A stretch of DNA of 64,000 nucleotides from NCBI RefSeq assembly GCF_029581275.1, contig NZ_CP120742.1, positions 5,208,501-5,272,500 on the forward strand, given 5' to 3'. Shown piece after piece: positions 58,787 through 64,000 of this stretch. Origin of the DNA: Micromonospora sp. WMMD1155 (GTDB lineage: Bacteria > Actinomycetota > Actinomycetes > Mycobacteriales > Micromonosporaceae). Within the stretch, counting starts at the first letter, position 1, and each line of letters opens with the position of its first letter. The notes beneath the pieces were generated by a model. The model saw only the letters and a list, made by a program, of their open reading frames with translations, did not search any database and was not told the DNA's origin. A program made the translations under genes and the position numbers.

Positions 58787-59158
58787 GTGGCGGTCGATCC
58801 GAGCGGCGAGGACCTGCGGGACTTCCTGACGGAGGATCCAGAGGCGCCAGTGGTCATGCTCAACCTGCTGCGCTTCGCCGACGGGGGGCGGAGTTCGTAC
58901 GCGAGCTACGCGGCCGAGCTGCGGGATACGTTCCTGCCTCGCTACGGCGGCAAGGTCATCTATGCCGGTGCAGGCGGTCCGGCGCTCGTGGCCGAGGACG
59001 GCCAGGCCTGGGACGCCGTGCTGTTGGTCCGGTACCCGAGCCGGCAGGCGTTCTGCGCGATGGTCGCTGATCCCGCGTACCAGCAGGTCACGCGACTGCG
59101 CACGGTGGCGTTGCAGGAGGCCGTGCTCCAGCCGACCGTACCCTGGTCGCCGTCCTGA
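58787..59158 (+). CDS. DUF1330 family protein
   Basis: Starts at GTG 58787 with GAGGAGA upstream. The 123-residue protein has the ferredoxin-like DUF1330 pattern: APVVMLNLLRFADGG, YASYAAELRDTFLPRYGGKV, IYAGAGGPALV, WDAVLLVRYPSRQAFCAMVA and DPAYQQVTRLRT. The biochemical role of the family is not established. It follows the kinase on the same strand by 51 bases and converges with the HxlR gene. Confidence 0.85.
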   Translation: MAVDPSGEDLRDFLTEDPEAPVVMLNLLRFADGGRSSYASYAAELRDTFLPRYGGKVIYAGAGGPALVAEDGQAWDAVLLVRYPSRQAFCAMVADPAYQQVTRLRTVALQEAVLQPTVPWSPS

Positions 59159-59279
59159 GCGGCAGAGCCAGCGGCCGCTGAGACCCAGGCTTCCGAGCGG
59201 GTCCGCCGGATCGTCGTCGCGGGCGGCGGCGGACGCGATCGTCGAACGCCCGTGGCCGCCCGGGCGCGGGGTCGCCGAC

Positions 59280-59684
59280 CTACCGGGCGTCGAAGAACGC
59301 CCGGGAGGCCAGGATGTCGGTGACGTTTCCCTCTGCCCAACTCGCCAGACCTCGGACGATGTCGAGGAGGCTGAGGCCGCGAGGGGTGAGCGTGTAGTCG
59401 ACGCGCGGCGGTTTGCTGTCGTGCACGGTACGGGTCACCAACCCGTCCCGCTCCAACCCGCGCAGCGTCGCGCTGAGCATCCGCTGGGTGATGGGGTCGC
59501 TCTGTCGACGCAGCTCGTTGAATCGTCGGGTGCCGTGACCCAGTTGGCAGATGACGACCACGGACCACTTGTCGCCGATCCGTTCGAGCACGTCGCGGAT
59601 CAGGGCGCGACGCTGCTCGCAGTCGGCGGCAGGGTCTTGGTCGGGTGCGCTGGCCGGGGTGAGCGTGGTGCCGGACGTTGCCAT
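59280..59684 (-). CDS. HxlR family transcriptional regulator
   Basis: A 134-residue winged-helix regulator: RDVLERIGDKWSVVVICQLG, RFNELRRQSDPITQRMLSAT, LRGLERDGLVTRTVH and YTLTPRGLSLLDIV are the HxlR family marks. Members respond to aldehydes, quinones or diamide-like electrophiles. It is divergent from the quinone oxidoreductase gene, with 195 bases between, which holds imperfect dyads such as GATACCAGGTTATC near 59703-59716. It probably controls the quinone oxidoreductase and perhaps the SDR after it. Confidence 0.9.
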   Translation of the reverse strand: MATSGTTLTPASAPDQDPAADCEQRRALIRDVLERIGDKWSVVVICQLGHGTRRFNELRRQSDPITQRMLSATLRGLERDGLVTRTVHDSKPPRVDYTLTPRGLSLLDIVRGLASWAEGNVTDILASRAFFDAR

Positions 59685-59879
59685 GTCGGCCAGTATACGA
59701 GCGATACCAGGTTATCGGTTAGCCCTCGCGGTCGCGGTGCGGGATGTGGTTCACCCGGTGATACCTGGGCAGGTCAAAGTGCCCTCTTGTCGACGCGCGG
59801 TGCCGCGAGCAGACTCGCATACCGGTACTCATTCGGTACCAGGTGTATGTGAGGAACCAGACATGAGGGGGTTTGCGCC

Positions 59880-60839
59880 GTGCGTACGGTTGGGTTCCAC
59901 GAGTTCGGCGGGCCGGACGTGCTGCGCGTCATCGACCTGCCGGAACCGCACGCCGGGCCCGGCGAGGTTCGGGTACGCGTGCACGCCGCCGCGGTGAACC
60001 CGGCGGACACGCTGGTGCGAGCCGGTGTGCACGCGCAAGCGCTCGCCGGGGTGCCGGGACCGTACGTGCCCGGCATGGAGATTGCGGGAGTGGTCGACGA
60101 GATCGGCCCGGGCACCGAGACCCCGCTCGGCATCGGTACACCGGTGATGGCGATGGTGCAGCCGATCGGGACGGCAGCGGGCGGTTACGCCGAGTACAAG
60201 GTGCTGCCAGCAGGGTGGGTGGTTCCCGCGCCGGCGGGTGTCGACCATCCGGCCGCGGCCACGCTGCCGATGAACGGGCTCACCGCGTTGCTCGCGCTTG
60301 ACCAGCTGGCCCTCCCTCCGGGCTCGGTGCTCGCCGTGACCGGGGCTGCCGGGATTCTCGGCGGCTATCTGGTGCAGTTGGCCACCCACCTCGGGCTGGT
60401 CGTGATCGCCGACGCCGCGCCCGCCGACGAGCCGCTGGTCCGCTCGCTCGGGGCGGCAGAGGTCGTCGCCCGCGGACCGGGGGTGACCGAGGCGATCCTG
60501 GCCCGCCACCCACACGGGGTCGACGCGATCGCCGACGTGGCGTTGCTCGGCCCGGACCTGCTTGCCGCCGTCCGCGATGGCGGCCGCTTCGCCCGGTTCC
60601 GCAGCGCGGGAGAGCCCGGCGGCTACCGGACCGACGACCTGCGCGGAATCACGATGGTCGCGCCGTTCGTCCCCGACTACGCGGGACGGACCGGCAAACT
60701 CGACGAGATCCGCCGCCTCGCGGAGGCGGATGTGCTCACCCCGCGCCTGGCCGACACCCTGCCCGCCGCCGAAGCGGCCGAGGCCCATCGGCGTTTCGAG
60801 GCGGGCGGCGTCCGCGGACGCCTGGTCCTCACCTTCTGA
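59880..60839 (+). CDS. NADP-dependent quinone oxidoreductase (MDR superfamily)
   Basis: Starts at GTG 59880 behind GAGGGGG. The 319-residue zinc-free MDR enzyme has the GroES-like N-terminal domain (GPDVLRVIDLPEPHAGPGEV, NPADTLVRAG), GTPVMAMVQP, the hinge NGLTALLALDQLALPPGSVL and the NADPH-binding AVTGAAGILGGYLVQLA. It should reduce quinones or enones with NADPH. It is the intact relative of the broken gene at 2319-2816. The SDR gene follows 47 bases downstream, and the divergent HxlR protein is the likely regulator. Confidence 0.92.
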   Translation: MRTVGFHEFGGPDVLRVIDLPEPHAGPGEVRVRVHAAAVNPADTLVRAGVHAQALAGVPGPYVPGMEIAGVVDEIGPGTETPLGIGTPVMAMVQPIGTAAGGYAEYKVLPAGWVVPAPAGVDHPAAATLPMNGLTALLALDQLALPPGSVLAVTGAAGILGGYLVQLATHLGLVVIADAAPADEPLVRSLGAAEVVARGPGVTEAILARHPHGVDAIADVALLGPDLLAAVRDGGRFARFRSAGEPGGYRTDDLRGITMVAPFVPDYAGRTGKLDEIRRLAEADVLTPRLADTLPAAEAAEAHRRFEAGGVRGRLVLTF

Positions 60840-60886
60840 CCTGTTCGACATCCTTCATCCCTGACAAGCATCCAACAGGAGCAGCA

Positions 60887-61651
60887 GTGTCCACACGTTT
60901 CGCAGACAAGGTCGTCCTGATCACCGGCGCGACGTCCGGCATGGGTCGGGCCGTCGCCGAGCGGGTCTCTGCCGAGGGCGCGAAGGTGGTGCTGGCCGCA
61001 CGAGGTAAGGACGTGGGCGAGGCGTTCGCCGCAGAGCTGCGTTCCACCGGCCGGGACGCCCACTTCGTGCCCACCGACGTGACGGTGGAGACCGAGGTGG
61101 CAGCACTTGTTCGCCAGACGGTCGAGCGGTACGCGCGACTCGATGCCGCGTTCAACAACGTCGGGGCCGCCACCGCGGTCGGCCCGCTGGCCGACATCGA
61201 CGGCGAGGCCTGGCAGGCCGACCTGTCGCTCAACCTCAGCAGCGTCTTCTACGGTCTCAAATACCAGATCCCCGCGCTGCGGTCGACCGGCGGTGGCGCG
61301 ATCGTCAACAACGCGTCCAACCTCGGCGTGACCGGCGCGGCCGGCATGGCCTCCTACAGTGCCGCCAAGCACGGCGTGGTGGGGCTCACCCGATCCGCGG
61401 CGTTGGACGTGGCGGCCAGCGGTGTGCGGATCAACGCGCTGGTCACCGGCGGCGTCGATACCCCTCTACTGCGGAACAACCTGGGCACGGACCCGGAGGA
61501 GGCGATCCGCGCGGCGGGGGCGTGGCACCCGGTAGGACGGGTCGCCCAGCCGGACGAGATCGCGGCCTTCGTCGCGTTCCTGCTCAGTGATGAGGCCAGG
61601 TTCGTGACCGGGGCAGCGCTGGCGATCGACGGTGGCCTGACGGCGGCCTGA
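60887..61651 (+). CDS. short-chain dehydrogenase/reductase (SDR)
   Basis: Starts at GTG 60887, behind AGGAG. The 254-residue classical SDR has VVLITGATSGMGRAVAERVS, AAFNNVGAATAVGP, catalytic Ser in IVNNASNLG, Tyr and Lys in YSAAKHG, and GAALAIDGGLTAA at the end. It probably oxidises or reduces a small alcohol or ketone with NAD(P)H and is co-transcribed with the quinone oxidoreductase. Confidence 0.92.
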   Translation: MSTRFADKVVLITGATSGMGRAVAERVSAEGAKVVLAARGKDVGEAFAAELRSTGRDAHFVPTDVTVETEVAALVRQTVERYARLDAAFNNVGAATAVGPLADIDGEAWQADLSLNLSSVFYGLKYQIPALRSTGGGAIVNNASNLGVTGAAGMASYSAAKHGVVGLTRSAALDVAASGVRINALVTGGVDTPLLRNNLGTDPEEAIRAAGAWHPVGRVAQPDEIAAFVAFLLSDEARFVTGAALAIDGGLTAA

Positions 61652-61777
61652 CGAGGAAGGCCGGCGTATTGGACTGAGGTCGCCGACGCCGCGGCAGCGG
61701 GCCGTCCCGGTCCGGGCCGTGGCCGGCGCGATGCCGGTTGGCGCGGCCGTTCCCCTGGACACGGCCGCCCCCGGTTG

Positions 61778-62287
61778 TCATGACGGCCCAGACTGCTCCC
61801 AGCGCTGCCACCACGACTCCTCCGTCGGCTCTCCGGCTGCTACCACCAGCCCGTTGATCAGGTCTGCGGCTGTCTGTGGATCTGCGACGTCGGTCGCCTT
61901 CAGGAGCCGTCGGATCTCGGCGGTCCGGTGTCGCATGACATCGCCCACGAGCCTCTTGCCGGCCTCGGTCAGGGTCAACCAGGCGACCCGCCGGTCCTCG
62001 GGCCGATGACGTCGGGCCACCAGTGCCCGCTGCACCAGACGGTTGCAGGTCCTTGTCGCGGTCGACGGGTGCACTCCCAGCGATGACGCCAGATCCACGG
62101 TGCGCAGCGGGGCGGCGGACGCCAGGATGACAAGCGTCCGGTACTGCGACAGGGTCACCTCGGCGTCCAGTGCGTTCAGCGTTCGAGCGGTGATCCCCAC
62201 CAGGGTGCGACTCAGCGCGGACAAGCTGTCGACCAGCACGTCGTGCTCCTCGGTCGACGCAGGAGCGCCCTCCACGTACAGTTTCAC
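61778..62287 (-). CDS. MarR family transcriptional regulator
   Basis: GTG 62287 is the likely start, though GTG 62275 is possible; the frame continues far upstream but over the divergent channel gene. The 169-residue protein has the MarR winged helix: VTLSQYRTLVILASAAPLRT, DLASSLGVHPSTATRTCNRL and a wing with RHRPEDRRVAWLTLTEAG. The divergent gene is the potassium channel; a TGCA dyad lies between the starts. It could control the channel and phosphatase genes, an unusual target set for MarR. Confidence 0.88.
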   Translation of the reverse strand: MKLYVEGAPASTEEHDVLVDSLSALSRTLVGITARTLNALDAEVTLSQYRTLVILASAAPLRTVDLASSLGVHPSTATRTCNRLVQRALVARRHRPEDRRVAWLTLTEAGKRLVGDVMRHRTAEIRRLLKATDVADPQTAADLINGLVVAAGEPTEESWWQRWEQSGPS

Positions 62288-62298
62288 CCGGAAATGAT

Positions 62299-62310
62299 TG
62301 CACGGATGCA
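62299..62310. promoter_or_regulatory. candidate MarR site between marR and the potassium channel gene
   Basis: TGCA-cgga-TGCA, a 12-base inverted repeat lying between the two divergent starts. Short and only suggestive. Confidence 0.35.
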
Positions 62311-62341
62311 GGCATCTTCGTCGGGTGAACCGGAGTTGGTG

Positions 62342-63115
62342 ATGACTCAGACAGGGCCCGTCGACCGGGCCGCCAGGTGGGAGCGGCTCACCACGCTGCC
62401 CCTGACCGCTCTGTCGGTCATGTTCCTCGTCGTCTACGCGGTACCGATCCTGTGGCCTGGCCTGCCTGGTTCCTGGCAACGGGTGTGTGAGGCGACGGCC
62501 GTCCTCATCTGGTTGACGTTCTGGATCGACTTCGCGGCACGACTGACCCTGGCTGGCCGTCGACGCCGGTTCCTGCGTGATCACCTGTTCGACCTCGCCG
62601 TCCTGGTCCTCCCCGTGTTGCGTCCGCTGCGCGCCCTGCGTCTGATCACCGTGGTGCTGAACCTCAGCCGCAAGGCGGAGTCCTGGGCCCGCGGCCGGCT
62701 CGCCGTCTACGTGGGCGCGACCACCGTGTTGCTCGTGTTGGTTTCCGCGCTGGCGGTGCTGGACGTCGAGCGGTCCGCATCCGGCGGCAACATCTCCTCG
62801 TTCGATGACGCGCTGTGGTGGGCGACGGTGACGATCACCACTGTCGGCTACGGCGACCACTACCCGGTCACCGGCACGGGCCGCCTCGTCGCGCTGGGGC
62901 TCATGATCGGCGGTATCGGCCTGATCGGTTTCGTCACCGGCTCACTTGCCACCTGGATCGTCGAACGGGTCTCGGCGCAGGAGACGACCGCCACCGCCAC
63001 CGTCGCGGACATCGCGGCGCTGCGCGCCGAGATTGCGGCGCTGCGTCGGCAGCTCGGTCCGCCGGCCTCGACGGCGGACGTCGATCCCCAGGGTGCCCAT
63101 GCGACCGATGACTGA
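62342..63115 (+). CDS. voltage-gated-like potassium channel
   Basis: Best start is ATG 62342 (MTQTGPVDRAARWERL) with GGAG upstream; ATG 62306 and 62294 are alternatives. The 257-residue protein has the six-helix channel plan: TALSVMFLVVYAVPILW, ATAVLIWLTFWIDFAARL, LFDLAVLVLPVLRPLRALRL with S4-like arginines, AVYVGATTVLLVLVSALAVL, and the pore ALWWATVTITTVGYGDHYPV with a full TVGYGD filter. A coiled-coil-prone Ala/Leu tail follows (VADIAALRAEIAALRRQLG). The gene overlaps the phosphatase start by eight bases. Confidence 0.9.
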   Translation: MTQTGPVDRAARWERLTTLPLTALSVMFLVVYAVPILWPGLPGSWQRVCEATAVLIWLTFWIDFAARLTLAGRRRRFLRDHLFDLAVLVLPVLRPLRALRLITVVLNLSRKAESWARGRLAVYVGATTVLLVLVSALAVLDVERSASGGNISSFDDALWWATVTITTVGYGDHYPVTGTGRLVALGLMIGGIGLIGFVTGSLATWIVERVSAQETTATATVADIAALRAEIAALRRQLGPPASTADVDPQGAHATDD

Positions 63116-64000
63116 TCGCAGCGTGGACAGGTCGGCCGCCGCGGCCACCATCGCGGACGGTTCGTCGACGCGGTGGTGGACCCGCTGGCCCGGATTGCGG
63201 CTGGCCCTCGGGTTCATCGCGGTGGTCCTGCTGGTTGACGCCGCAGCGGGCACCCACGCCGTACTCATCGGCTTTCTGGCACTCGCTCCACTGCTGGCCG
63301 CTGCCGTGGAAACCGTGCGCCGCACCGCCGTGGTGTCGGCGAGCGCCACCACGGCGGCGGTGCTCGCCGGGCTGCCCAGCGGGATGCTGGGCAGCCTCGA
63401 CCACCTGTTGCGGGTAGCTGTCGTCATCGCGGTCAGCCTGATGGCGGTATATGTCGCCCGGGCCCGCGCAGGGCGGGAAGAACGGCTGCGTCGAATGGCC
63501 GAGATCGTGCGGACCACCCAGGCCGCGATCCTGCGGGAGCCACCCCGGCGAGCGGCCGGGGTCGACCTGGCCGCCCGGTACGTCTCGGCCTACGAGGAGG
63601 CCGGCGTGGGCGGTGACCTGTACGAGGTGGTGGTCGTCGATCCGCACCGGCTGCGGATCATCGTCGGTGACGTCTGCGGCAAGGGGCTCGACGCGGTGCG
63701 GCTGGCGTCGGCGGTTGCCGGGGCGTTCCGACAGTCGGCGATCATCCGACCGGACCTGACGCAGGTGGCGCGCGACCTCGACGGCCTGGTCGGTCGTGAG
63801 CCGATCCCGGCTCGAGGCGCGACGTTCGTCACCGCCGTCCTGGTAGAGATTCGTGGCGCTGAGATCCGTTCGGTCAACTGCGGTCACCCGGCACCGATCC
63901 TCCGGAGACGTTCCGGGTGCCTCGAGGAACTCCAGGTCTCCGCACCGGATCGGCCACTCGGCTTGGGCGGCCGACGGTCGGCGGAGGTCACCCATCGTTG
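63108..64000 (+). CDS. membrane-anchored SpoIIE/PP2C-type phosphatase (partial at right edge)
   Basis: ATG 63108 lies inside the end of the channel gene (ATGACTGA); ATG 63099 is an alternative. The frame stays open to the window edge, so the 3' end is outside. About four hydrophobic segments come first (ALGFIAVVLLVDAAAGTHAV, AVLIGFLALAPLLAAAVE, AVVVSASATTAAVLAG-like, RVAVVIAVSLMAVYVARA), then a linker and a PP2C SpoIIE domain with metal-binding Asp in VGGDLYEVVVVDPHRLRIIV, GDVCGKGLDAVRLASAVAGA and NCGHPAPIL. Such enzymes dephosphorylate STAS anti-anti-sigma factors; the zinc-ribbon STAS protein at 52.3 kb is a candidate partner. Confidence 0.9.
   Translation, partial: MTDRSVDRSAAAATIADGSSTRWWTRWPGLRLALGFIAVVLLVDAAAGTHAVLIGFLALAPLLAAAVETVRRTAVVSASATTAAVLAGLPSGMLGSLDHLLRVAVVIAVSLMAVYVARARAGREERLRRMAEIVRTTQAAILREPPRRAAGVDLAARYVSAYEEAGVGGDLYEVVVVDPHRLRIIVGDVCGKGLDAVRLASAVAGAFRQSAIIRPDLTQVARDLDGLVGREPIPARGATFVTAVLVEIRGAEIRSVNCGHPAPILRRRSGCLEELQVSAPDRPLGLGGRRSAEVTHR

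Noticed and set aside
1..64000. Mobile element, prophage or tRNA-linked island
   Set aside because: No transposase, integrase, terminal inverted repeats, phage structural genes, tRNA gene or attachment-like direct repeats were seen. The pRiA4b ORF-3-like gene at 28.3 kb is the only element-associated family.

Overview
The window is GC-rich chromosomal DNA of a filamentous actinomycete. Gene styles (LAL-type LuxR regulators, many NarL and OmpR two-component pairs, MerR-DrrAB, DUF2254, DUF418, DUF421, HisKA_3 kinases), frequent GTG starts and ATGA start/stop overlaps fit Micromonosporaceae best. The species cannot be fixed from the sequence alone. I see no rRNA, tRNA, CRISPR array, insertion sequence, phage gene or replication origin.

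Left edge to about 10.4 kb: the C-terminal part of a polymorphic toxin with a dead Hint remnant and an overlapping zinc-ribbon candidate immunity gene. Next come decayed genes (DUF808 5' end, quinone oxidoreductase, Gfo/Idh oxidoreductase, DedA) around an intact TetR/O-methyltransferase pair, a tyrosine phosphatase, an MMPL exporter and a DUF389 protein. From 10.9 to 25.5 kb: an SDR, a MerR-controlled DrrAB-type ABC exporter, a secreted phosphodiester glycosidase, DUF418, two NarL-type two-component systems, and a MarR/nitroreductase pair with matched double operators. From 25.6 to 36 kb: a KimA-like APC permease, remnants that hint at a lost kdp locus, a TetR-controlled SDR/aldo-keto reductase operon and a large LAL regulator.

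From 36.4 to 52 kb lies an envelope, ion and stress region: tannase-family esterase, DUF2254, L,D-transpeptidase, a potassium-channel-like protein without the canonical filter, two CPA1 antiporters, PPC and PRC-barrel proteins, GH15 glucoamylase/trehalase, acyl-CoA dehydrogenase, truncated FUSC protein, DUF421 and BON protein. From 52 to 64 kb lies a signalling region: two STAS proteins (one with a zinc ribbon, one lacking the phospho-serine) divergent from an OmpR regulator-kinase-GerMN lipoprotein operon; a Ser/Thr kinase with an external CBM2-like domain; HxlR, quinone oxidoreductase, SDR and MarR genes; and a true TVGYGD potassium channel overlapping a SpoIIE-type phosphatase that runs off the right edge.

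Two themes recur. First, small regulator-plus-oxidoreductase modules (TetR, MarR, HxlR with SDR, AKR, nitroreductase or quinone reductase) suggest electrophile and redox defence. Second, at least ten gene stumps with clean breakpoints, a 178-bp duplicated gene-end cassette and a second duplicated C-terminal coding fragment show that this region has been reshaped by many small deletions.
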